64,000 bases of DNA from Longimicrobiales bacterium (GCA_951828585.1 OX639991.1:3640001-3704000); one strand, 5' to 3'. Shown: positions 46,101-55,337, counted from the first letter of the stretch. Numbers and translations: made by a program. The notes: generated by a model from the sequence alone, not told the origin.

Positions 46101-49100
46101 GCGGCCCGATCCCGGTCGAGCTCGGCAGCCTGGTCAACCTGGAATGGCTCTACCTGGGCGCCAACAACCTCAACGGTCCGATCCCGGTCGAACTCGTAAA
46201 CCTCGCCAAGCTGAGGCACTTTAATCTGTTCGACAATGCGCTGGAAGGCGCAATCCCGGCCGAGCTCGGTGGTCTGGTCAACCTGGAAGGCCTCTCCCTG
46301 GGCGCTAACAACCTCGCCGGTCAGATTCCGTCCGAACTTGCGAATCTCCCCCAACTACGGACCCTGGACCTGTGGAGCAATGCGCTCACCGGTCCGATTC
46401 CGTCCGAACTTGCCAACCTCGCCCAACTACGGACCCTGGAGCTGTCCGAGAACGCGCTTTCCGGTCAGATTCCGTCCGAACTTGCGAATCTCCCCCAACT
46501 ACGGACCCTGAGGCTGTACGACAACAACCTCGCTGGCCCGATCCCGGCCGAACTCGGCAGCCTGGTCAACCTGGAAAAACTCCACCTAGGCCATAACAAC
46601 CTCTCCGGCCCGATCCCGCAAAGCTTCCTGCAACTTGACAAGCTTCAGGCCTTCTACATCGGGGGCAACGAAGGTCTTTGCATGCCCGGCATTTCCGCAT
46701 TTGTGGCATGGCTGGAGGGCATCGAACGTCGGGACGATTCGGACGCCTTCTGCAACGAGTCCGACCGGAAGGTGCTCGAGTTGTTGTTCGAGCGAGCGGG
46801 CGGTCCCCGCTGGACAAATGCGGATGGGTGGGTCGGCGGCCCAGCCCTGGACGAGTGGCACGGGGTCCGCGCCGACTCGCTGGGTCGCGTGGCGGCGCTT
46901 GACCTGGAGCGAAACGGGCTCTCGGGAGGACTCCCCGCGAGTCTGGGGACGTTGGCTCGGATGACGGAGCTGAGGATCGGTGGCAACACGGCCCTTTCCG
47001 GTCCGCTTCCGCTGTCCCTGGTGGCGCTTTCGTTGCGCGCACTTCACTACCAGGGCACCGGTCTTTGCGCACCGTCTCCGGCGCGGTTCCAGGAATGGTT
47101 GAACGCGATCCCGTCCCACGAGGGCACGGGAGCCACATGCGCGCCGCTGGCGGACCGGGAGATCCTGGAGGTCGTATACGAGTCACTTGGCGGACCCGGG
47201 TGGACCAACAGCGACAACTGGCTGACGGATCGGCCGCTGGGGGACTGGTATGGGGTGGAGGTGGACGCCCAGGGCCGCGTAGTCAACCTGCGACTGCACT
47301 ACAACGGCATCTCGGGATCGATCCCCCGGGAGCTTGGAAGCCTGAAGCATCTGGTGTGGCTGAGCCTCGCAGGCAGCTCTTCCGACTTGGCGGGCACGAT
47401 CCCGGCCGAACTCGGCGACCTCGCCAATCTGCGGTTGCTGAATCTTTTCGACACGAACATCGGGGGCACGATTCCGGCCGAACTCGGCAACCTCGCCAAT
47501 CTGGAATGGCTCGACCTTGCGGAGAACAACCTGGAAGGCGCCATTCCAGCCGAACTCGGGCATCTCCGCAACCTGAGGTCGCTCAATCTTATCGACAATC
47601 ACTTGGCGGGGACGGTTCCGGTCCAACTTGGAGTCCTTTTCGAGTTGCGGGAGTTGTCCCTCAGCGGCAACGAGCTGACGGGGCCGATCCCGGCCCAGTT
47701 CGGCAACCTGTCCCACCTCCAAGTGCTTTCTCTCAGCCGGAACGGGCTATCGGGTCCGCTGCCCGCCGGACTCGGCGGGCTTGCCGGGCTCGAAGAGCTG
47801 CATGTCGGCCACAACGAGCTTGAAGGCACGGTGCCGGTGGAGTTCCGAGGTCTGACGAGCCTCCGACAGTTCTCCCTGCAGGGCAACGCGGACATGTCCG
47901 GCGCCCTTCCGGCAGAGCTGGCCGCTCTGGATTCGCTGGAAACGCTCGTGGCCGATGGCACAGGACTCTGCGCGCCGTCCGACCCCGGCTTCCTGGTCTG
48001 GCTGGACGGCCTGCCGAACGGGCGCGTTGCTCGCTGCGGAAGCAGGCCCGCGACGGCCTATCTCGTGCAGACGGTGCAGTCGCGGGAGTTCCCGGTCCCG
48101 CTCGTGGCGGGCGAGGAGGCGCTGCTGCGGACGTTCGTCACGGCAACACAGGCGAACCAGGAACCCCGGCCACGCGTCCGCGCCTCGTTCTATGTAGGCG
48201 GGGCGCGCGTCCATGTGGCCGAGATTCCGGCGAGCGCCGGTCCGATTCCGACCGAGGTGGAGGAGGGGTCGCTGGCCGCGTCCGCCAACGCCGTGGTCCC
48301 CGCCAGTGTGATCCGCCCCGGCCTGGAAATGGTCATCGAGATCGACCCGGACGGGACGCTGGACCCGGGGCTGGGCGTCGCGAGACGGATCCCCGAAACG
48401 GGCCGCCTTCCGGTCGACGTGCGCCAAATGCCTGTCCTCGACCTCACGGTGATTCCCTTCCTGTGGAGCGCCGATCCGGACTCGGCGATCCTGGGCCAAA
48501 CGGCCGGCATGGCGGCCGATCCCCATGGTCACGAACTGCTCTACGAAACCCGAACCCTGCTGCCGGTCCGCGGTCTCGACGTAACGGCGCACGCACCCGT
48601 GCTCTCGTCGAGCAACAACATGCATGCGCTCCTTCGCGAAACTCGCGCGATCCGTGCGCTCGAAGCGGGTAGCGGCCACTGGATGGGCATGATGTCGGGA
48701 ATGGGGAAATCAGACCCTGGTGTGGCCTACCGGCCGGGCCGGGTCAGCTTCTCGGTACCGAACGCGAGAGTTATGGTGCATGAACTGGGCCACAACATGA
48801 GCTTGGCGCATGCGCCGTGCGGTGCGGCCGGCCGACCTGATCCGGCGTTCCCATACGGCGATGGATCGAGCGGTGTCTGGGGCTATGATTCTCGGGATGG
48901 GGGCAGCCTGGTTCATCCGTCCACGCCGGACGTGATGTCGTACTGCTTCTATCCCCACTGGATCAGCGACTACCACTTCACCAAGGCGCTTCGCTTCCGC
49001 CTTGCCGACGAGGGGAGCGGTAGCGGCGGCATGGTTGCCGAACCGGCAGCTTCCCTCATGCTGTGGGGCGGCGTCGACGCGGATGGAGCGCCGTTTCTGG

Positions 49101-49519
49101 AACCCGCATTCGCGGTCGACGCACCGCCGCTGCTGCCTGACTCCGCCGGCGACTATCGGATCATCGGAACCGCCGCCGGCGGGGAGACGCTCTTCTCGAT
49201 CAGCTTCACGATGCCCGTGCTGGCGGACACCGATGGGGCATCGTCGTTCGTCTTCGTCGTGCCAGCCCGGGCTGCCTGGCAGGGTACGCTCGCTGCCATC
49301 ACGCTGACCGGACCAAGCGGGACCGCCGCCCTCAACGGCGACAGCAACCGCCCCATGTCCATCCTGCGTGATCCACGCACGGGGCAGGTCCGCGGCATCC
49401 TTCGCGACCTGCCGGCTGCGGCTCAGGTTGCCGGGGACCTGGCGGAGCGCACCGCTGGGCCGGGGCTGGACATGCTCTTCAGTCGCGGGATCCCGGATGC
49501 CGCCGCCTGGAGTCGCTGA
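43169..49519 (+). CDS. Giant surface lipoprotein: Ig-like repeats, plant-type LRRs and C-terminal metzincin domain
   Basis: A 2116-residue protein. A lipobox (WASAC) near residue 27 anchors it. Residues about 45-890 are ten Ig-like (Big_2) domains with alternating openings VSAVAVSP and TTIAVAP. Residues about 890-1620 hold three LRR modules, each starting with an LRRNT-like cap (YEATDGPNWSNSDNWLTD) and followed by LSGPIP-type repeats. Residues about 1640-2020 form a metallopeptidase with HELGHNMSLAH at 1871-1881 and a Met-turn VMSYC at 1922-1926, so metzincin-like. The Gly usual at position 8 of HExxHxxGxxH is Ser. It probably degrades or binds surface or host glycoproteins. Confidence 0.85.
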   Translation: MKPRVTLFRTILRVFAVVAGVAWASACGDGTTEPPTDPPRPTAVAVTPATAELAALGSTVQLSAEVRDQYGNVMAGATVAWASSAAAVAGVDTAGLVTAHDNGVATVTATAGSASGTAAVTVAQQVSAVAVSPAVDTLVVGDTLRLAAEATDANGHPVAGITFVWASGDTLVAVVDDAGLVIGTGAGEVEITAAAAGAAGTATLAVVAPVPTTIAVAPDTVAFAALGDTVRLMADVRDQVGRPMADQAVEWSSGDTLVATVDSAGLVTATGNGATAITATAGSASGTAAVTVAQQVSAVAVSPAVDTLVVGDTLRLAAEATDANGHPVAGITFVWASGDTLVAVVDDAGLVIGTGAGEVEITAAAAGAAGTATLAVVAPVPTTIAVAPDTVAFAALGDTVRLMADVRDQVGRPMADQAVEWSSGDTLVATVDSAGLVTATGNGATAITATAGSASGTAAVTVAQQVSAVAVSPAVDTLVVGDTLRLAAEATDANGHPVAEARFAWASGDTLVAMVDDTGLVTGIGAGEVEITAAAAGVAGAAKLAVLAPAPTTIAVAPDTVAFAALGDTARLMAEVRDQVGRPMADQAVAWASGDTLVAMVDSAGLVTATGNGATAITAAAGSAASGTAAVIVAQQVSAVVVSPAAATLFVGDTLRLEAAATDANGQPVAGTTFVWASGDTAVATVDDAGLVTGVGAGEVEITATAVGVAGAAQLAVVAPAPTAIAVAPDTVAFAAVGDTARLMADVRDQVGRPMTDQAVAWASSDTLVAVVDSAGLVTATGNGATAITAAAGSAADTAIVTVMQVVGVVVSPAADTIAPGDTLRLAAELFDENGHRVSGAAFNWSTSDKSVASVDGAGLVRGVSEGAVTITAMAGDAFGVSEITVATLERTALVALYEATDGPNWSNSDNWLTDAPLGDWYGVRTDGSGRVVSLNLSGEWDSENPGWIVHGLSGPIPPDLANLAQLRSLNLWGNALSGPIPVELGSLVNLEWLYLGANNLNGPIPVELVNLAKLRHFNLFDNALEGAIPAELGGLVNLEGLSLGANNLAGQIPSELANLPQLRTLDLWSNALTGPIPSELANLAQLRTLELSENALSGQIPSELANLPQLRTLRLYDNNLAGPIPAELGSLVNLEKLHLGHNNLSGPIPQSFLQLDKLQAFYIGGNEGLCMPGISAFVAWLEGIERRDDSDAFCNESDRKVLELLFERAGGPRWTNADGWVGGPALDEWHGVRADSLGRVAALDLERNGLSGGLPASLGTLARMTELRIGGNTALSGPLPLSLVALSLRALHYQGTGLCAPSPARFQEWLNAIPSHEGTGATCAPLADREILEVVYESLGGPGWTNSDNWLTDRPLGDWYGVEVDAQGRVVNLRLHYNGISGSIPRELGSLKHLVWLSLAGSSSDLAGTIPAELGDLANLRLLNLFDTNIGGTIPAELGNLANLEWLDLAENNLEGAIPAELGHLRNLRSLNLIDNHLAGTVPVQLGVLFELRELSLSGNELTGPIPAQFGNLSHLQVLSLSRNGLSGPLPAGLGGLAGLEELHVGHNELEGTVPVEFRGLTSLRQFSLQGNADMSGALPAELAALDSLETLVADGTGLCAPSDPGFLVWLDGLPNGRVARCGSRPATAYLVQTVQSREFPVPLVAGEEALLRTFVTATQANQEPRPRVRASFYVGGARVHVAEIPASAGPIPTEVEEGSLAASANAVVPASVIRPGLEMVIEIDPDGTLDPGLGVARRIPETGRLPVDVRQMPVLDLTVIPFLWSADPDSAILGQTAGMAADPHGHELLYETRTLLPVRGLDVTAHAPVLSSSNNMHALLRETRAIRALEAGSGHWMGMMSGMGKSDPGVAYRPGRVSFSVPNARVMVHELGHNMSLAHAPCGAAGRPDPAFPYGDGSSGVWGYDSRDGGSLVHPSTPDVMSYCFYPHWISDYHFTKALRFRLADEGSGSGGMVAEPAASLMLWGGVDADGAPFLEPAFAVDAPPLLPDSAGDYRIIGTAAGGETLFSISFTMPVLADTDGASSFVFVVPARAAWQGTLAAITLTGPSGTAALNGDSNRPMSILRDPRTGQVRGILRDLPAAAQVAGDLAERTAGPGLDMLFSRGIPDAAAWSR
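43562..44638 (+). repeat. Exact 510-bp tandem duplication inside the giant gene
   Basis: Bases 43562-44128 are identical to 44072-44638, a period of 510 bp (170 codons, two Ig domains). Identity is complete over 567 bases, then breaks at A43561/G44071 on the left and A44129-side divergence on the right, where a third, diverged unit begins. The frame is preserved. Either a very recent unequal exchange or an assembly collapse/expansion explains it. Confidence 0.9.
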
Positions 49520-49648
49520 CGCTCATCGGCAAGCTGTAACGGAGACGGTGAACGGTGCGGCGCCAGTAGCCCGTCCGCCAAATGGAATTTCTTCCTTGTC
49601 GAAGAGCGGCCCCAATCGCTCTCCGCTGGCCGGGTGTAGCGGCTAGAG

Positions 49649-50827
49649 TAGTGTATCATAAATCCTTGCGCAGTGGATCGTCGTGTGGTATCCTTCTCCC
49701 GTAGCCCTTCATGGAACTTCAATGGGAGAATGCGACATCATGGCGAATCACCACACGCGAGCGGTCCCGGAGATTGAAGACGGACAGCGGGAGGAGCTCG
49801 AACGCTGGCTGCGGCGGTCCAAGACCGGACAGGCCCTGGCGCTGCGCGCCCGGATCGTGCTGGCGTCGGCCGAGGGGGAGAGCGACATGGGCGTGGCGGC
49901 CCGGCTGGGCACGACGCGCGAAACGGTGGGCAAGTGGCGCCGGCGGTTCATCGAGAAGGGATGCGACGGGCTTCTGGACGAGCCGAGGCCGGGCGCCCCG
50001 CGCACGGTCAGCGACGCGGACGTCGAACGGGTGGTGACGATGACGCTCGAGGCGATGCCGCGGGGCGCCACGCAGTGGAGTACGCGCTCGATGGCGAAGG
50101 CGTGCGGCATGAGTTCCGCGACGGTGAACCGGATCTGGCGGGCCTTCGGCCTGCAGCCGCACCGCATGGAGACCTTCAAGCTCTCGGCCGACCCGCTGTT
50201 CATCGAAAAGGTGCGCGATGTCGTGGGGCTCTACATGGCCCCGCCGGAGCGGGCGGTCGTGCTCTGCGTGGACGAGAAGTCGCAGATCCAGGCGCTCGAC
50301 CGCACCCAGCCGATGCTTCCGCTGCGTCCGGGGACGCCCGCCCGCCAGACCCACGACTACAAGCGCAACGGCACCACCTCGCTCTTCGCCGCCCTCGACA
50401 TCGCTACCGGCGAGGTCATTGGAAAATGCTATCCGCGCCACCGGTCCGTCGAGTTCAGGAAGTTCCTCGCGGTCATCGAGAAGGAGGTGCCGAAGGAGCT
50501 GGACGTCCATCTGGTCCTCGACAACTACGGCACCCACAGGACCGCGATGATCCACAAGTGGCTTCTCAGGCACCCACGCTTCCACCTGCATTTCACCCCG
50601 ACCAGCGCGTCATGGCTCAACCAGATCGAACGCTGGTTCGCCGAGATCACCAACAAGCAGATCCGGCGCGGGAGCTACCGGAGCACCCGCGAACTCGTGC
50701 AGGCCATCGAGGACTACCTGGCCGTCCACAACGAGGATCCCAAGCCCTTCGTCTGGACGAAGTCCGCGGACGACATCCTGGAATCCCTGAAGAGCTACTG
50801 CGAACGAATTACCGATGCGGAACACTA
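49649..50827 (+). mobile_element. IS630-family insertion sequence
   Basis: An element of about 1.18 kb bounded by TA on each side, the target always duplicated by IS630/Tc1-mariner elements. The left end reads TAGTGTATC and the inverted right end TAGTGTTCC, and further in AATCCTTGCGCAG matches AATTCGTTCGCAG, so the inverted repeats are imperfect. It encodes one intact transposase. Its right boundary falls directly beside a 5'-truncated recombinase. Confidence 0.75.
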
Positions 50828-50828
50828 G
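49740..50828 (+). CDS. IS630-family transposase
   Basis: The 362-residue DDE transposase has an N-terminal helix-turn-helix ([21 protein letters not shown]), then catalytic residues in [20 protein letters not shown] and [18 protein letters not shown] 49740 gives the usual length; an upstream ATG at 49722 is possible. The stop codon TAG at 50826-50828 is made from the terminal TA plus the flanking G, so the reading frame ends exactly at the element's edge. Confidence 0.92.
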   Translation: MANHHTRAVPEIEDGQREELERWLRRSKTGQALALRARIVLASAEGESDMGVAARLGTTRETVGKWRRRFIEKGCDGLLDEPRPGAPRTVSDADVERVVTMTLEAMPRGATQWSTRSMAKACGMSSATVNRIWRAFGLQPHRMETFKLSADPLFIEKVRDVVGLYMAPPERAVVLCVDEKSQIQALDRTQPMLPLRPGTPARQTHDYKRNGTTSLFAALDIATGEVIGKCYPRHRSVEFRKFLAVIEKEVPKELDVHLVLDNYGTHRTAMIHKWLLRHPRFHLHFTPTSASWLNQIERWFAEITNKQIRRGSYRSTRELVQAIEDYLAVHNEDPKPFVWTKSADDILESLKSYCERITDAEH

Positions 50829-51292
50829 CGACATGATCCGCCAGCTTCGCTGGTCCGACATCGACATGCAGGACAAGATCATCCGGTGGCGGGCCGAGAA
50901 CGAGAAGACCGGGTACGAGCACCGAACGCCGATCACGCCCCACGCTCTCACCGTCCTGCAGGAGGCTCGGCTGCGGAACCCCAGGGCGGGGAACGCTCCC
51001 GTGTTGCCCGCGCCGAAGGACCCGTCGAGGTGCCTGGACCGGTCGCGTGTGCGAGTCTGGTGGAGTAAGGCCCAGAAAACTTGCAGGGCTGGAGCCAAAG
51101 CGCGGTCGCGGCTGGCACTCCCTGAGGCGGAAGTTCGCCTCCGACCTCATGAACCAGCCACTCAAGGTGCTCTGCGAACTGGGAGGCTGGAAGACGGCCC
51201 AGACCGTCCTCCAGTGCTACCAGCGGGCCGACGAGAATCAGCTCAGGAAGGCCCTCGAAGAACGCCGGAGGGTCTCCATTCCCGCCAATTAG
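50828..51292 (+). pseudogene. Broken tyrosine recombinase (5' truncated, +1 frameshift)
   Basis: The catalytic half of an integrase closely related to the one at 41.6 kb. It begins abruptly at IRQLRWSDIDMQDK beside the IS630 right end, so the N-terminal domain and first catalytic Arg are lost. Relative to the other copy it has one extra base near 51069-51078, after which the frame 51047-51292 continues WHSLRRKFASDL and GGWKTAQTVLQCYQ. It keeps the Tyr that the other copy has lost. About 105 bases around 51112-51219 are almost identical to 42382-42486. Confidence 0.8.
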
Positions 51293-51340
51293 CGGGAACA
51301 AATATCGGGAATCGGAACCCCGATACCTCAAGAAACCCAA

Positions 51341-51414
<74 letters not shown>

Positions 51415-51724
51415 GCTCCAAACCGGGTTGGAAGATCGAAGCGGGGCACCGCGGGGACAAGGGCGGATGAGTTGTCCCAGCGGATGAGGTCGGCCCGGCC
51501 CAACATGGCGGACCCGGTGGCACCAACCTGACTAAGTAACTTGACTAAGTTGGCTAACCAGGAATTCTGCCTGGGCCGGATCCACGCCTTTGCCGCCCCG
51601 CGCCGTGACGCCTGCGTCCCGAAACCGTATCTTCCCGGTCGGACAACAGATGCCGCCGCGGCAAGGCCCGTCTCCCAGCGGCCCACACCACCGGCAATCC
51701 CGACTTGCAAGGAGCAACCCACAG
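51415..51724. other. Gene-free stretch with a small repeat
   Basis: About 310 bases between tRNA-Arg and the LVIVD gene. TGACTAAGT occurs twice, at 51529-51537 and 51542-51550, and AACTTGACTAAGTT at 51538-51551 is a short inverted repeat. It may be an operator or a promoter-proximal site. An in-frame upstream extension of the next gene (from 51590) has no signal-like features and was not used. Confidence 0.4.
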
Positions 51725-53608
51725 ATGACCACGAGCACCCTGCTATTCCTGCTGGCCACCACCCTCCCCGGACCCGACCGCATCGAGCTGGACCCGGCCA
51801 GCATGACCATCGACGCGGGAGAGACCGTCGCCGTCACCGCCACCGCCTATGACGAGGACGGGACCGTCCTCCCGGATCCCCCCGTACGCTGGATCGCGAT
51901 GAACCCCGAGGTCGCCCAGGTGGACCAGGCCGGCCAGGTGACGGGAATCTCCCCCGGCGAAGCGCGCATCGCGGCCCGAGTGGGCAACATCATGGGGTTC
52001 GCGACGGTGATCGTGCGAGCGCTGCCCGTCGCCGCCATCGAAGCATCACTCCCGCAAGCCACCCTGGTCGCCGGCACCAGCGCCCCCGTCGTGGTCAGCG
52101 CCACGACACCCGACGGCGAACCCGTTCGCCACCCCACGCTCACCTTCTCCTCCACCAACGAATCCGTAGCCGCCGTGGACGCCACGGGACGCGTCTACGC
52201 ACGCCAGCCAGGGCAGGCAACCATCACGATTTCGGCAGGCCAGGCACGCGCCACCGTGGCCGTAACGGTCCGCGACGGCGACCCGGGCCAGGTCACCGTC
52301 ACCCCCGCCGAGGCCCAGGCCCGCACCGGCGATGTCATCCGTTTCCAGGCGCAAGGCTCAACCCCCCTCTACCCCGAGTGGAGCGTCGGCGGAAGCGGCG
52401 CCCAGATCGAAGCCGACGGCGCCGAGGGCGTCTTCGTGGCCGAAGAACCCGGCACCTACCGGATCACGGCCATGTACGGCGAGGGACGCGTGGCCGTCGC
52501 GACCGCCGTCGTTACGACCCGGATCGAAGAGGCCGAGCTCGTCCGGGTCGGCCGGGGCGCCGCTGCCGACCACCACTCCGGCGACACCTGGGTCTTCGAG
52601 GGCGCCAACGGCCGCGACTACGCCTACGTGGGCACATTCCTGTACGACTGGATGAAGGTCTGGGATGTGACCAACCCCGGTGCCCCGGTCCTCACCGACT
52701 CGGTGCAGCTCGACGCCCGCCGCATCAACGACGTCAAGATCCACCCCAACAACCGCATCGGCATCCTGACCCGCGAAGGCGCGTCGGACCGCCAGAACGG
52801 GATCGTGATCCTGGACCTCTCCGAGCCCGCCCACCCGACCATCATCTCCGAATACAAGCGCACGGTGCCGGGAGGCGTCCACAACGTCTGGGTCGAGGGC
52901 GACCTGGTCTACGCCGTCCACAACGGCACCCGCGACATCCACATCATCGACATCGCCGATCCGGCCGCCCCCGACGAGGTGGGACGCTGGGGCCTGCCCC
53001 CCTCGGACAACAAGTCGCTCCACGACGTCATCGTGCAGGACGGGTACGCCTATCTGTCCTACTGGGACGACGGCGCGGTCATGCTCGACGTGGGCGCGGG
53101 CACGCACGGCGGCACCCCCACCGAGCCCGCCTTCGTCTCCCGCTACAAGTATCCCGCGGGCAACACGCACACCGCCTGGCGCTCCGGCCGCTACCTCTTC
53201 GTGGGCGACGAGATCTTCCCCGACGACTGGAACGCCGACGCGGCGATCGAGGCCAGGGGCTACATCCACGTCCTCGACATGGAGGACCCGGAGAACCCCG
53301 TCGAAGTGGCGCGCTACGAGGTGCCCGAGGCGGGCGCGCACAACATCTGGGTGGAGGGGGACCGTCTCTACGTGGGCTATTACCAGGCCGGGCTGCGGGT
53401 GCTCGACATTTCGGGCGAGCTGCGGGGCGACCTGTACCGGCAGGGCAGGGAGATCGCCGTCCTCAAGACCACCGACAGCGAAACCACCGTCCCCAACTGG
53501 GGGATGACGTGGGGCGCCCAGATTCACAAGGGCCACATCTTCACCTCGGACCTGAACTCGGGGCTGTGGGTGGTCAAGCTGATCGAGGGGCAGCGGATCA
53601 TCTCGTAG
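51725..53608 (+). CDS. LVIVD-repeat beta-propeller protein with Ig-like N-terminal domains
   Basis: The 627 residues start with a short hydrophobic segment (TSTLLFLLATTLPG), then about three Ig-like domains to residue 275 (SMTIDAGETVAVTATA is a Big_2 opening), then a C-terminal propeller built of LVIVD-type repeats, such as DIHIIDIADPAAPDEVGRWG and IHVLDMEDPENPVEVARYE. ATG 51725 follows AAGGAG at about 51708-51713. The likely place is the cell surface or periplasm. The PLP lyase gene starts 5 bases after it. Confidence 0.8.
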   Translation: MTTSTLLFLLATTLPGPDRIELDPASMTIDAGETVAVTATAYDEDGTVLPDPPVRWIAMNPEVAQVDQAGQVTGISPGEARIAARVGNIMGFATVIVRALPVAAIEASLPQATLVAGTSAPVVVSATTPDGEPVRHPTLTFSSTNESVAAVDATGRVYARQPGQATITISAGQARATVAVTVRDGDPGQVTVTPAEAQARTGDVIRFQAQGSTPLYPEWSVGGSGAQIEADGAEGVFVAEEPGTYRITAMYGEGRVAVATAVVTTRIEEAELVRVGRGAAADHHSGDTWVFEGANGRDYAYVGTFLYDWMKVWDVTNPGAPVLTDSVQLDARRINDVKIHPNNRIGILTREGASDRQNGIVILDLSEPAHPTIISEYKRTVPGGVHNVWVEGDLVYAVHNGTRDIHIIDIADPAAPDEVGRWGLPPSDNKSLHDVIVQDGYAYLSYWDDGAVMLDVGAGTHGGTPTEPAFVSRYKYPAGNTHTAWRSGRYLFVGDEIFPDDWNADAAIEARGYIHVLDMEDPENPVEVARYEVPEAGAHNIWVEGDRLYVGYYQAGLRVLDISGELRGDLYRQGREIAVLKTTDSETTVPNWGMTWGAQIHKGHIFTSDLNSGLWVVKLIEGQRIIS

Positions 53609-53613
53609 CGGCC

Positions 53614-54552
53614 GTGGACATCGCCGGCGCGCTCAGCCGCATCCGCCCGCTGGCGTGGGAGACGCCCTTGGTGCCGCTGGACATCCCGGGCGCACCACCC
53701 GTTCACATGAAGCTCGAGTCGCTCCAGCACACCGGCTCCTTCAAGGTCCGCGGCGCGGCCAACCGGCTGCTCAAACTGGACGCCCGGCAGCGCCAAGCCG
53801 GCGTGGTGGCCGCCTCGTCCGGCAACCACGGCAGGGCGGTGGCCGAGGTGGCCGCGCGTCTCGGGGTCCCGGCCACGGTGTGCGTGCCCGACTGGGTGGA
53901 TCCCGTCAAGCTCCGCGCGATCGACGCGGCCGGAGCGACGGTCGTGAGGGCGGGTCCCAGCTACGACCACGCCGAGGAGCGGGCGGCCGAGCTGGCCGCG
54001 AAGCAGCGGGTCTCGCTCGTGCACCCCTTCGACGACATGGACGTGATTGAAGGGCAGGGGACGGTGGGCCTGGAAGTCGTCCGCCAGCTGCCGGGCGTGG
54101 AAGAGGTGATCGTGCCGCTCTCGGGCGGGGGGCTGGTGGCGGGGATCGGGCTGGCCGTGAGGGACCGCGGCGTGCGGGTGGTGGCCGTCTCCGCCGGGCG
54201 GGCCTCGGTCATGGCGCAGAGCCTCGAGCGCGGGGTCCCCGTCGAGCTGCCCGAGGAGGAAACGGTCGCGTCGGCGCTCTCCGGGGGGATCGGACTGGGG
54301 AACCGGTTCAGCTTCGATCTCTGCGGACAGGTCATCGACGAACACGTGATCGTCGGCGAGGGTGACATTCGTGCCGCGGTGCAGAGGGCCTTCCGGGAGT
54401 GCCGGCTGGTCGTCGAGGGTGGGGGGGCGGTGGGGCTGGCGGTGCTCTGGTCCGGGCGCTACCGGCCGCGGGGGCGTGCGGCGGTCGTCGTGTCGGGCGG
54501 CAACGTCGACGGGCGCATGCTGGTGTCGCTCATTGCCGCAAGAGCCGCATGA
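53614..54552 (+). CDS. PLP-dependent threonine/serine dehydratase-like lyase
   Basis: A fold-type II PLP enzyme of 312 residues. Lys44 in HTGSFKVRGA is the Schiff-base lysine; SSGNHGRAVA binds the substrate carboxylate, and PLSGGGLVAG is the phosphate-binding glycine loop. It resembles threonine ammonia-lyase and related hydroxyectoine-utilisation dehydratases; the exact substrate cannot be told. There is no C-terminal ACT domain, so it should not be feedback-regulated like biosynthetic IlvA. The start is GTG 53614; its stop overlaps the transporter start. Confidence 0.82.
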   Translation: MDIAGALSRIRPLAWETPLVPLDIPGAPPVHMKLESLQHTGSFKVRGAANRLLKLDARQRQAGVVAASSGNHGRAVAEVAARLGVPATVCVPDWVDPVKLRAIDAAGATVVRAGPSYDHAEERAAELAAKQRVSLVHPFDDMDVIEGQGTVGLEVVRQLPGVEEVIVPLSGGGLVAGIGLAVRDRGVRVVAVSAGRASVMAQSLERGVPVELPEEETVASALSGGIGLGNRFSFDLCGQVIDEHVIVGEGDIRAAVQRAFRECRLVVEGGGAVGLAVLWSGRYRPRGRAAVVVSGGNVDGRMLVSLIAARAA

Positions 54553-55310
54553 ACTCCGTGCCACCTGACTTCCCCCCGGATCATCCCGACCACGACGATT
54601 CGCAGGGAACCCTGCAGGCCCACGATCACTCCACCGAGCTTCGCGGCGCCGACAAGCGCAGCCTCGCGCTGGCCCTGGTCCTCATCACCGGGTACATGTT
54701 CGTCGAGGTCATCGGGGGCCTTCTCTCCGGCAGCCTGGCGCTGATCGCCGATGCCGGTCACATGCTGACCGACGCGGCGTCGATCGGGCTTGCGCTGACG
54801 GCCATGCACTTCGCCACCCGCTCCGCTTCGACGCGGCGCACATTTGGCTACCACCGGCTGGAGATCCTGGCCGCCCTCGTGAACGCGCTCACGCTGGTGG
54901 CGATCTCGATATGGGTGATCGTCGAGGCGTATCAACGCTTTTTCGATCCTCCAACGGTGCAGGGCGGCCTCGTACTCACCGTCGGGTCGGTCGGTCTTTT
55001 GGTCAACGTCGCGGCGGCCTGGATTCTGCACGGTTCCGCGAAGCACAGCGTGAATGTGGAGGGCGTGGCCGATGTGCACGACGTGCACTGCTGGACCCTC
55101 GCCCCCGGCTACGAGGCGCTCACCGCCCACGTCACGGTCGACCCCGGACGCGCCCGGGAGATCGGTCACCAAACCGTCCTGGACCGGCTGCGCCGCATCG
55201 CGTACCGGGAGTTCAAGCTGAACCACGTGACGCTGCAGCTCGAGGAGACCGCCGACCACTGCAACGAAGACCACCACGTCGACACCCTGAGGGCGGCCTC
55301 GCGCTCATAG
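54549..55310 (+). CDS. Cation diffusion facilitator with an internal deletion
   Basis: CDF-family zinc/cobalt exporter-like protein of 253 residues, against about 300-330 for relatives. The His/Asp-rich N-terminus, TM1-TM4 and metal-site residues in ALIADAGHMLTDAASIG are normal. After KHSVNVEG the chain jumps straight to VADVHDVHCWTLAPGYEAL of the cytoplasmic domain. TM5, TM6 (with the second HxxxD metal site) and the start of the C-terminal domain are missing. The junction at about 55055-55063 lies at a shared Val-Glu-Gly codon block, consistent with an in-frame recombination. It is probably non-functional as a transporter. Confidence 0.8.
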   Translation: MNSVPPDFPPDHPDHDDSQGTLQAHDHSTELRGADKRSLALALVLITGYMFVEVIGGLLSGSLALIADAGHMLTDAASIGLALTAMHFATRSASTRRTFGYHRLEILAALVNALTLVAISIWVIVEAYQRFFDPPTVQGGLVLTVGSVGLLVNVAAAWILHGSAKHSVNVEGVADVHDVHCWTLAPGYEALTAHVTVDPGRAREIGHQTVLDRLRRIAYREFKLNHVTLQLEETADHCNEDHHVDTLRAASRS

Positions 55311-55337
55311 AAGCGGACCCCCGCCCATCCCGCCGCC

